DNA of 5,514 nucleotides. It comes from Fidelibacterota bacterium (GTDB taxonomy: Bacteria > Fidelibacterota > Fidelibacteria > Fidelibacterales > Fidelibacteraceae). The notes beneath the pieces are model-generated. The model saw only the letters and a program-made list of their open reading frames with translations, was not told where the DNA came from and made no database searches. A program made the position numbers and the translations under genes. This document shows positions 1 to 5,514 of the stretch, piece after piece (position 1 is the stretch's first letter; every line of letters starts with the position of its first letter). Location: NCBI GenBank assembly GCA_023134755.1, contig JAGLUM010000380.1, positions 1 to 5,514 of the forward strand, in the 5' to 3' direction.

Positions 1-534
1 AAAATCCATCCATACAACACCTTTAATCCCGCCCATTAAGGTATATGCGACTGTCACAAAGCCTAAAATTAAGAGAGAATGGAAATAGGGTAATCCGGTG
101 ATCATGGATAAGGGAATGGCGACTGCAAACAGGCGCACTCCGTCAGCAAGCAAACGTGTAAGCATAAATGTAATGGACATTATCCGTTGCATGGTTACCC
201 CGCCTTTTTCGCTAATAGCCTGATAGACGGATATAAAATTACCTTTCGCATACACTGGAATAAATATTAAAGCAACAAGAATCCGGCCAATGATATAACC
301 AATACAAACCTGAAGAAAAGAAAAATTACCCAGATAAGCTAGCCCGGGGATTGATAAGAAGGTTAATACCGATGTTTCAGCCGCGACAATAGATATCATT
401 ACAGCCCACCATGGCAAGCTGTTACCAGCACTGAAATAATCTTTTATATTTTTTACACTGCGTCCCATCAGTGATCCGGCAATAAAAACTCCTATCATAA
501 ATGCTGTAATAATGGCTATATCGATCCAATGCAT
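1..534 (-). CDS. Sodium:solute symporter (SSS family), N-terminal 178 residues, cut by window edge
   Basis: This reads as an inner-membrane cotransporter of the SSS family, which uses the sodium gradient to import small organic solutes; the substrate cannot be told from this part. The translation is very hydrophobic, with a first helix at about residues 3-22. Then come the family signatures: DYFSAGNSLPWW at 32-43, an ETS triplet at 53-55 inside the second hydrophobic stretch, a helix around 73-95, a TRLLADGVRLFA stretch at 126-137, and GGIKGVVWMD at 168-177, typical of the cytoplasmic loop after the fifth core helix. The start at 534 is preferred because AAAGGA lies six bases upstream. An in-frame ATG at 549 has no comparable ribosome site. 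Full members usually have about 450-550 residues, so most of the gene lies beyond the left edge. The start is only 31 bases downstream of a terminator-like palindrome, leaving no obvious room for a separate promoter, so expression may come from read-through. Confidence 0.9.
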   Translation of the reverse strand, partial: MHWIDIAIITAFMIGVFIAGSLMGRSVKNIKDYFSAGNSLPWWAVMISIVAAETSVLTFLSIPGLAYLGNFSFLQVCIGYIIGRILVALIFIPVYAKGNFISVYQAISEKGGVTMQRIMSITFMLTRLLADGVRLFAVAIPLSMITGLPYFHSLLILGFVTVAYTLMGGIKGVVWMDF

Positions 535-560
535 ACTGATTCCTTTCATTTTTATTCATT

Positions 561-593
561 AAAAAGCCCGTCCCGATATATATCGGGACGGGC
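561..593 (-). terminator. Rho-independent terminator or attenuator after the outer-membrane protein gene
   Basis: Bases 566-593 form a perfect 28-base palindrome (GCCCGTCCCGAT, loop ATAT, then the complement). This gives a 12-bp stem with nine G:C pairs. Reading on the minus strand it is followed at once by TTTTT (565-561), the form of an intrinsic terminator for the gene ending at 624, 30 bases upstream. On the plus strand it is followed by AAATATA, so it should not terminate in that direction. Because the symporter ATG lies only 31 bases beyond it and the T run is short, it may be a partial terminator that lowers symporter expression relative to the outer-membrane protein, or a stabilising 3' end. 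Confidence 0.75.
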
Positions 594-623
594 AAATATA
601 CGATAAACTATTAATAATTGAAA

Positions 624-2255
624 TTAAAAATTGAATCCGGTTTCAACACTCATTATAGTTACACTTTCTTCCTTTGGATCAATTGCTCCATCTCCGTTCA
701 TATCACGATAAGTAAGCATGTAGTTATACACAATGCTTACCCCGCCTCCGAGGTCCATACCGATACGTGCACCCATAATGGTGCGTTCAGAAGGATTTCT
801 GAAATCGAAGGGATTCGGGTCGTTATTCCGGTAATAATACCCGGTAATTTCAGATACCATGGGAATTGTTCCATGGGGAACAGAGGCTTCAATTTGAAAT
901 GTCTGCAAAACATCACCTCCCTCGGAAACCATATTCATATAATTACAATCCAGTGTAAAGAAATTCATAATATTAATTCCTACAGCTCCAAAAAATCCCT
1001 GTGATTTCGGTAGATTCATTTCAAGCAGTCGATCATATTTCGTTTTAGCAATAAAGCGATTGTTTTCATCCTGCACAAAATATACACGGTTCAGATCATA
1101 GTTCTTGTCAAAAAAACCATATTGGAAGTTTTCCTGAGCCCAACGGTATTCAACTCGTGCGGTTAAAAAATCACTGATCGTTATACCGACACCCACGGGT
1201 GATGTTCCAATAAAAACATCATCTTTTGTCAAATCAAGCAACTGTGTATTTCCATCCAGATATCCGAGAATAGCTCCCACGGAATAGATTTCCAATGAAA
1301 AACCGGATTTCCGGATAATGGGTATAGTAATATCAACACTTGCTGAAAAAACAGATGGATGTTGTTGCATTAATGTATCAATCGTCGGGATATAAATGGT
1401 TTCAATACTATCAATAGATTCATAGCCGTCAAAGCTGGGAAACATAGGTGCAATAAAGGAATCTAATATAGCGGTGGTCAAACCGGGTACAGGCGTATAT
1501 TCCCAGAGATTATCACCATCGTCATCCACATCTGCGGCATCGGCAATACCGTCACCGTCAGTATCAACATGAAAATCAGCATTATTGGGAAACATATCCA
1601 TTAAATCGGCATAGCCATCATCATCGATATCTTCTTCAAATGCATTAAAAGGATTTAAGTCCACAACGGCAGAGAGTCCAAATTCAAAGAATCCACCCAC
1701 TGCAAAACGGGCTCCAAGAAGACCCGGCGTGGTGCTCACACCGCCCAATTCGGTCCAGTCTGCTATAAATCCATAAAATCCAAGCGGAATGCCACGTTCT
1801 TCATTTTGTTTGTTGCTATAACCAAATTCAGTGCCAAAACGTTTTTTTACGGGATATTCCAGCATATTAGTATAGCGGTCAATGGAAATACCATTGACAA
1901 AGGTAACTTGCTCTAATCCGCCGATACGAATATAAAATGGATCGTACTTGGTTCCCCAACCTAAAAAATAGAGCATATTCAGATAATCTTCAAAATCATC
2001 CCAATTATGCGTGCTGATCTTTCCTTCACTGTTGATATATACAGCTAAATCCAGTCCCATACTTAATTTTCCAATGTTAAATGTGGGACGAAATGCAATT
2101 TGATTATAAAGTTCGCCGTTAAGTGTTACTACACCTACTCCTAATCCGGCTTGAAATAACGAGGAAAGACCCGTATCATCGTTATCATTATCCTGAGCCA
2201 GAAGGGGGATAAAGATAAACAATAATATTAATGCTATAACATATGTCTTTTTCAT
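624..2255 (-). CDS. Secreted, probable β-barrel outer-membrane protein with calcium-binding repeats
   Basis: I do not recognise a named family. The 543-residue product begins with a clear Sec signal peptide: MKK, a hydrophobic core at about 5-19, and likely cleavage after LLA at 20. The mature protein has many alternating hydrophobic/polar, glycine- and aromatic-rich strands (about 36-75, 107-125, 180-200, 303-330, 352-372, 420-440, 494-514, 531-543). It ends in FNF, and a terminal aromatic residue is the usual β-barrel assembly signal. An aspartate-rich insert at about 209-249, with DIDDDGYAD and DTDGDGIADAADVDDDGD, resembles thrombospondin type 3 calcium repeats. A second site, DMNGDGAIDPKE at 518-529, fits a 12-residue EF-hand loop and lies between the last two predicted strands. 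AAGGAG nine bases upstream is a strong ribosome site fixing the start. It follows the UPF0280 gene by 80 bp and is followed by a terminator. A structural, porin-like or adhesive surface role is possible; substrate unknown. Confidence 0.8.
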   Translation of the reverse strand: MKKTYVIALILLFIFIPLLAQDNDNDDTGLSSLFQAGLGVGVVTLNGELYNQIAFRPTFNIGKLSMGLDLAVYINSEGKISTHNWDDFEDYLNMLYFLGWGTKYDPFYIRIGGLEQVTFVNGISIDRYTNMLEYPVKKRFGTEFGYSNKQNEERGIPLGFYGFIADWTELGGVSTTPGLLGARFAVGGFFEFGLSAVVDLNPFNAFEEDIDDDGYADLMDMFPNNADFHVDTDGDGIADAADVDDDGDNLWEYTPVPGLTTAILDSFIAPMFPSFDGYESIDSIETIYIPTIDTLMQQHPSVFSASVDITIPIIRKSGFSLEIYSVGAILGYLDGNTQLLDLTKDDVFIGTSPVGVGITISDFLTARVEYRWAQENFQYGFFDKNYDLNRVYFVQDENNRFIAKTKYDRLLEMNLPKSQGFFGAVGINIMNFFTLDCNYMNMVSEGGDVLQTFQIEASVPHGTIPMVSEITGYYYRNNDPNPFDFRNPSERTIMGARIGMDLGGGVSIVYNYMLTYRDMNGDGAIDPKEESVTIMSVETGFNF

Positions 2256-2298
2256 ATCGATTCACTCCTTTTTATATTATGTATGTCTTATCAACCAT

Positions 2299-2328
2299 AA
2301 TATAGATGACTTTTCGTAAAAATGTAAT
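2299..2328 (-). promoter_or_regulatory. Possible promoter of the outer-membrane protein gene
   Basis: On the minus strand ATTACA (2328-2323, four of six matches to TTGACA) is followed after 18 bases by TATATT (2304-2299, five of six matches to TATAAT). This would start a transcript about 37 bases before the ATG at 2255. The arrangement matches the candidate promoter of the DUF39 gene in spacing and -10 sequence. The region is very AT-rich, so chance matches are easy. If it is not real, this gene is read from the promoter upstream of 4290. Confidence 0.3.
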
Positions 2329-2335
2329 ATTTTTT

Positions 2336-3112
2336 TTACAATGATATTTTTAATTTTCCTTTTATACCAATTATATCATCCTTTATGACTGCAATATGAA
2401 GAATTTCTTTAATTTGGGATGCTTGGTCTAAAATGTCCTCTACATTTTCTTTTTTATGAATTTTATTTGCAAAATATGTTGCATACTGATCTGCAAGGAT
2501 TGTACTTTTGCAAGCGACAGATACTAAATCGGCAGACCCAAAACTAAGCGAATGACCAAAGGTTCCAGAGGAAGCACATAGCCCAAGAGGACACAAATCA
2601 GGTGGAACTATGAGATGAATTTTTTCGGAAACCGGATTAGCCCCCGCATTCAGAGAAACACGTATTTCCGAGGAAACATCGATATAATCATCTCCCCCGT
2701 TCTCAATAATTAGTTCTTCAAGGCCTAAATGTTTTTTGCATGTTTTGCCAATATATTCAGCAAAGGCTCCAGCCACACCAGCCATGGGACCTACTTTTGT
2801 TATCTCTGCAGCTATCGCCATTTCTCGAACAATCTCAGGGGTAACTTCTTTTAGCTTTAGCGGTACTAAAGCATATTTAAATTCAGGATGTATCAGTATA
2901 TAATTCTCTAACTCTTTGCGAAGTAAAATGCATTTTTTTTCAACAAATGAATAGATTTCTACTTTATCTACTGTTGTATCTTTATTATAGCCTACCCAGA
3001 TATCGGTTTCAAATAAACGTAGTGTAAAAGAAGCAAAACGTTCACCCATTTTATAACGGTAAACTCTCGGTTGATATATTGCGCTGGAATTATTTTTTTC
3101 GATATTGTTCAT
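2336..3112 (-). CDS. UPF0280 family protein (COG2122, distantly ApbE-like), linked to sulfide assimilation
   Basis: The 258-residue product matches UPF0280 in length and in its conserved blocks: YQPRVYR near 13-19, GPMAGVAGAFAE at 108-119, IENGGDDY at 136-143, and CASSGTFGHSLSFGSAD at 179-195. From memory, these glycine-rich blocks resemble those of ApbE-type flavin transferases, but UPF0280 proteins are not shown to be flavin transferases. It has no signal peptide or membrane segment and should be cytoplasmic. Known from the family: a methanogen member (Methanosarcina MA1715) has been connected with efficient sulfide use in cysteine/homocysteine synthesis. Here the neighbour 32 bp upstream is the DUF39 homocysteine protein, which supports the same role. 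Cys174 and Cys179 lie close together beside the SSGT block; Cys179 is the position I expect to be conserved. The ATG at 3112 has only a weak ribosome site, TTGGCAAAA. The next in-frame ATG (Met22) would remove the conserved PRVYR block, so the longer start is preferred. The biochemical reaction is unknown. Confidence 0.88.
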   Translation of the reverse strand: MNNIEKNNSSAIYQPRVYRYKMGERFASFTLRLFETDIWVGYNKDTTVDKVEIYSFVEKKCILLRKELENYILIHPEFKYALVPLKLKEVTPEIVREMAIAAEITKVGPMAGVAGAFAEYIGKTCKKHLGLEELIIENGGDDYIDVSSEIRVSLNAGANPVSEKIHLIVPPDLCPLGLCASSGTFGHSLSFGSADLVSVACKSTILADQYATYFANKIHKKENVEDILDQASQIKEILHIAVIKDDIIGIKGKLKISL

Positions 3113-3144
3113 TTTTTGCCAATATCATTTATATTTAAGTATTA

Positions 3145-4290
3145 TTAATCGATTTCTTTTAAACGATTTAATTCGCTTACTTTTGGGAATTGCTGAACTG
3201 GTTCTGTGAGATAAAATTTACCGTTCCGAATTTGATTTTTTAACAGCTCCGCAATTTCACGGGCTTTTTTAAGGCTTGACATGGGAGCTGTGCAAACTTT
3301 TTTACCGTTTAAGGTTATTTTTCCACTTTGTAATTGCTCGTAATTAATGGTTGTAACAACGGGGTGACCATTAACACCATAATCACATATTTGAGTATCA
3401 ATTTCTCGATTTTTAATGGAAACCCGGTGGGCAATATCTTCATCGAGTATTGGGATCGGGATGCCAATACCGACAAATAAACTTGTTCCGTATTTTTCAT
3501 AATAAGCTGCTTTAAGATACGCCGGATTCATTTCTTTCATATCTCCAATCAATGCCAACGTGGCTGAACTGGAAATGGGGATACCCTGCGTATTTAATTC
3601 TTCCGAGGTACGAAACTGTGTTCCGTGCCAAGATACATATCCCTGTGCACCACACAGAAAAATACGGGTTCCAATACCAATTGTCCGCATTTCGGGATCA
3701 TTAAGTAATGGACTCAATTCCCCTGATGTTGAATAAGTTACATTCCCGAACTTAGGTAAAAGAATACCCATATATGTATATTTTTTATCCGATGTTGAAT
3801 TAGTAGCTGCAGGGTAATTTTGATAGGCATTGCGTGGATTGAACATGATCATTTCGTTGACAGAATCACGATTAATCTTTGTGTTTATAGACTTGCGGGG
3901 ATAGCAATCTGTTCCCGGAGCTTGTGCTTTGAGCTCGATATCTTTGCCGGCAATCAGCGCTTCAATTACATGAGCCCCGCCATAGCGTGGATTATCTCTA
4001 GAAACTTGCGTCACGCCAATATAAGTATCCACTGCAGCAATACCGCCATAGGCTTCCACTCCATTTAAGAAAATCTTCTCCATACGTATGGGTGGGTCAG
4101 CATGACCAAAATTAATAAAAGCACCTGAGGAACACATGGGCCCGAAGGTTGCTGTTGTAACGACATCAACATTTTTTGCAATTTCTTCCGGGGAGGTAGT
4201 TTCCGCCATTTTTGATACTTCTTCAGCGGTTAATATTACGGCCTCTCCAGCTGCAATTTTCTTATTTATTTCATCATAGGTTTTTTTCAT
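3145..4290 (-). CDS. Homocysteine biosynthesis protein, DUF39/HcyBio family (COG1900)
   Basis: The 381-residue product matches the HcyBio/DUF39 family through most of its length. In methanogens, relatives (MA1821, MJ0100) act in making homocysteine from aspartate semialdehyde with sulfide-derived sulfur, replacing the acetyl- or succinyl-homoserine route. Visible motifs are TFGPMCSSGAF (49-58, Cys53), NGVEAYGGIAAVDTYIG (76-92), RYGGAHVIE (102-110), PGTDCYPRK (125-133, Cys129), GTRIFLCGAQGYVSWHGTQ (207-225, Cys213), and VCTAPMSSLKKAREIAE (332-348). Cys53 and Cys129 correspond, as far as I recall, to the two cysteines proposed to carry persulfide and disulfide chemistry in MA1821. The protein ends soon after the core domain, so the C-terminal CBS pair of archaeal members is absent. 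No signal peptide or membrane segment is seen; it should be cytoplasmic. The start at 4290 has CAGGAT about five bases upstream. It is the first gene of the minus-strand group, followed by UPF0280. The small NIL-domain ferredoxin that commonly accompanies this family is not present locally. Confidence 0.92.
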   Translation of the reverse strand: MKKTYDEINKKIAAGEAVILTAEEVSKMAETTSPEEIAKNVDVVTTATFGPMCSSGAFINFGHADPPIRMEKIFLNGVEAYGGIAAVDTYIGVTQVSRDNPRYGGAHVIEALIAGKDIELKAQAPGTDCYPRKSINTKINRDSVNEMIMFNPRNAYQNYPAATNSTSDKKYTYMGILLPKFGNVTYSTSGELSPLLNDPEMRTIGIGTRIFLCGAQGYVSWHGTQFRTSEELNTQGIPISSSATLALIGDMKEMNPAYLKAAYYEKYGTSLFVGIGIPIPILDEDIAHRVSIKNREIDTQICDYGVNGHPVVTTINYEQLQSGKITLNGKKVCTAPMSSLKKAREIAELLKNQIRNGKFYLTEPVQQFPKVSELNRLKEID

Positions 4291-4313
4291 TAAAATCCTG
4301 CAATTTTAAAATA

Positions 4314-4343
4314 AATATAAGAATATTTCGGGTAAAGTGTAAA
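4314..4343 (-). promoter_or_regulatory. Candidate promoter for the DUF39-UPF0280 operon
   Basis: On the minus strand TTTACA (4343-4338, five of six matches to TTGACA) is followed by an 18-base spacer and TATATT (4319-4314, five of six matches to TATAAT). The transcript would start near 4307 and have a leader of about 17 bases carrying the CAGGAT ribosome site before the ATG at 4290. Position and spacing fit a housekeeping promoter. The AT-rich background and uncertain lineage-specific sigma preferences limit confidence. Confidence 0.42.
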
Positions 4344-4431
4344 CGATTTGTTTTCATTGCATATAGAAAATATAAAGGGCAAAACGCTCCCAATTAATAT
4401 GGCATCATATCTACAGCATATATGTAAACGA
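4338..4431. repeat. Pair of 9-bp direct repeats TGTAAACGA
   Basis: TGTAAACGA occurs at 4338-4346 and again at 4423-4431, 85 bases apart. The first copy overlaps the -35 element proposed for the DUF39 operon. AACGAATTT (4427-4435), overlapping the second copy, also has an exact inverted partner, AAATTCGTT, at 4464-4472. These could be regulator binding sites in a divergent control region, but repeats this short in AT-rich DNA can arise by chance. Confidence 0.25.
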
Positions 4432-4553
4432 ATTTTATATTGTGGAATGATAATGAATCCCTTAAATTCGTTCAATTATGGTATTTATCGGCGTTTTGGC
4501 TATTTAAATTTAATATCAAAGGCCTTACCGAGTTAACAATTAGAAGGATAACA

Positions 4554-5514
4554 ATGAAAATACGGGTTTACGAATACGATTTGCCGCTGAAATATAAATT
4601 CGGTATATCCCGGGAAACACGCACTATCCAGAAAACTGCTATTATTGAAGTAAATGACGCATTTTTTTCGGGTTACGGAGAATGTGTTGCCAATCATAAA
4701 TATTATAAATTTACCATAGACATGATCCGTGATGATATTGCCTCTATCGCTGACATACTTGCTGATATAGATATTCTGCGCACTCCGCCGGAAACGGTCT
4801 GGGAACAGCTAAATCCCCGCCTGAAACACAATCCTTTTGCCCAATGTGCTCTGGATATGGCGCTCTACGATCTATGGGGAAAAAAGCAGAACAAGCGTAC
4901 GTATGAATTATGGGGACTCCAGGCGGACAGGAATCCTGTCACGGATTACACCATCGGCATTGATGATATTGATGTAATGATCAAGAAAATTGAAGAATAT
5001 GCAGATTGGCCGGTCTTTAAAATCAAGCTCGGCACTGATCATGATATGGAAATCATGCGCACTCTGCGTCAGCATACAGATGCTGTATTTCGTATTGACG
5101 CAAACTGTGCATGGACTGCTGATCAGACCATCGAATATTCCTATATACTAAAAAAATTGGGGGTTGAATTTATTGAGCAACCCATGGAAGCCGATGCATC
5201 CTCCGCAGATATGAAAAAAGTTTATGAACACTCCGTACTCCCCCTTATTGCAGATGAAAGCTGTATATCCGAAGCGGATGTAGACCGCTGTTACGGCTAT
5301 TTTCATGGTGTAAATATCAAGGTAGTTAAATGCGGAGGACTAACTCCTGCCCGTCGTATGATCGCACGTGCCCGCGAATTGGGCTTAAAGGTCATGGTTG
5401 GTTGTATGACAGAGTCAACCGTAGGTATATCCGGTATCGGACAGCTGTTGCCGTTATTGGACTATGTTGATATGGATGGTCCCATATTATTGGCAAAAGA
5501 TATTGCTAGCGGTG
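4554..5514 (+). CDS. Dipeptide epimerase (enolase superfamily, Ala-D/L-Glu epimerase-like), C-terminus cut by window edge
   Basis: The visible 320 residues match the muconate-lactonizing/dipeptide-epimerase branch of the enolase superfamily. These enzymes remove and return the α-proton of the second residue of a dipeptide, with magnesium; many act on L-Ala-D-Glu from peptidoglycan turnover. An N-terminal capping domain (about 1-120) includes GYGECV and NPFAQCALDMALYDLWG at 93-109. The barrel then shows the catalytic KIK at 156-158, metal ligands Asp182 (RIDAN), Glu208 (FIEQP) and Asp234 (ADES), and the opposing catalytic Lys256 (NIKVVKCGG). CMTEST follows at 284-289. DMDG at 306-309 is an Asp-x-Asp motif which in dipeptide epimerases holds the substrate amino group and separates them from other superfamily members. 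All catalytic residues are intact. About 20-40 C-terminal residues are missing beyond the edge. AGAAGGA upstream supports the ATG at 4554. No signal peptide is seen, so it should be cytoplasmic. The exact dipeptide substrate cannot be read from sequence. Confidence 0.92.
   Translation, partial: MKIRVYEYDLPLKYKFGISRETRTIQKTAIIEVNDAFFSGYGECVANHKYYKFTIDMIRDDIASIADILADIDILRTPPETVWEQLNPRLKHNPFAQCALDMALYDLWGKKQNKRTYELWGLQADRNPVTDYTIGIDDIDVMIKKIEEYADWPVFKIKLGTDHDMEIMRTLRQHTDAVFRIDANCAWTADQTIEYSYILKKLGVEFIEQPMEADASSADMKKVYEHSVLPLIADESCISEADVDRCYGYFHGVNIKVVKCGGLTPARRMIARARELGLKVMVGCMTESTVGISGIGQLLPLLDYVDMDGPILLAKDIASG

Larger units (their letters stand above)
4291..4553. other. Divergent intergenic region between the DUF39 and epimerase genes
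   Basis: This 263-bp AT-rich stretch separates two divergently read genes and must hold the start signals for both. On the minus side a reasonable promoter and a CAGGAT ribosome site are seen. On the plus side AGAAGGA lies about five bases before the ATG at 4554, but no convincing promoter is visible. The best match is TTGTGG (4440-4445), 17 bases, then TAAATT (4463-4468), which is weak. I looked for a SAM riboswitch or another structured leader ahead of the DUF39 gene and saw none; the predicted leader is only about 17 bases. Short open frames of about 60 codons here show no coding features. Confidence 0.7.

Noticed and set aside
534..559. Alternative symporter starts at ATG 549 and ATG 559
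   Set aside because: ATG 559 is out of frame, and ATG 549 is in frame but has no ribosome site, while AAAGGA sits at a proper distance from ATG 534.
618..1004. 128-codon plus-strand open frame opposite the outer-membrane protein gene
   Set aside because: It lies entirely antisense to a well-supported gene with a signal peptide and strong ribosome site, and its translation shows no domain-like pattern.
2313..2340. AT-rich inverted repeat (CGTAAAAA ... TTTTTACA) just after the UPF0280 stop, as a terminator
   Set aside because: The stem is about seven nearly all A:T pairs with no G:C core, too weak for an intrinsic terminator.
3315..4068. Open frames of 61 and 82 codons inside the DUF39 gene
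   Set aside because: They are frame shadows of a conserved gene whose own translation matches the family throughout.
4290..4475. 61-codon minus-strand frame whose TAA overlaps the DUF39 ATG as TAATG
   Set aside because: The overlap looks like translational coupling, and a Cys-Cys pair recalls leader peptides. However, there is no ribosome site before its ATG, the proposed promoter lies inside it, and opposing frames of the same length occur in the same AT-rich DNA.
4212..4536. Two plus-strand frames of about 61-62 codons over the intergenic region and the DUF39 start
   Set aside because: They overlap each other and the DUF39 gene, lack ribosome sites and show no protein-like composition.
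4291..4553. SAM or other methionine-related riboswitch ahead of the homocysteine gene
   Set aside because: No conserved S-box-type core or stable multi-stem structure is visible, and the likely leader is only about 17 bases.

Overview
The window carries five protein genes. Four are on the minus strand, transcribed right to left. One is on the plus strand and leaves through the right edge. The DNA is moderately AT-rich, and the intergenic spacers are strongly AT-rich. The outer-membrane protein, with a signal peptide, a β-barrel pattern and a terminal phenylalanine, indicates a Gram-negative-type (diderm) bacterium. Two genes belong to families tied to sulfide assimilation in strict anaerobes. 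With the thrombospondin-type-3 calcium repeats in the outer-membrane protein, this suggests an anaerobe of the broad FCB group (for example Cloacimonadota, Marinimicrobia or Calditrichota-like lineages). That placement is an inference from gene content; there is no rRNA marker here.

Layout: 1-534 (minus) is the N-terminal part of a sodium:solute symporter. A 28-bp perfect palindrome followed on the minus strand by TTTTT (561-593) lies between it and the next gene. 624-2255 (minus) is a secreted, probably β-barrel outer-membrane protein with a calcium-repeat insert and a canonical EF-hand loop near its C-terminus. 2336-3112 (minus) is a UPF0280/COG2122 protein, distantly related to ApbE. 3145-4290 (minus) is a DUF39/HcyBio (COG1900) homocysteine-biosynthesis protein. 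4291-4553 is a divergent intergenic region with one reasonable promoter for the minus-strand genes. 4554-5514 (plus) is most of an enolase-superfamily dipeptide epimerase, cut by the window end.

How the genes may work together: the DUF39 and UPF0280 genes are 32 bp apart on the same strand and probably form an operon. In methanogens the same two families are linked to making homocysteine from aspartate semialdehyde and sulfide. The usual small NIL-domain ferredoxin partner is not in this window, and the DUF39 protein has no C-terminal CBS pair. The outer-membrane protein, the symporter and the epimerase could concern envelope or peptide metabolism, but the sequence does not tie them to the sulfur genes. 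I see no mobile element, CRISPR array, tRNA, rRNA or recognisable riboswitch. The most notable content is the compact bacterial sulfide-to-homocysteine pair and the surface calcium-loop architecture of the outer-membrane protein. I cannot claim a wholly new system.
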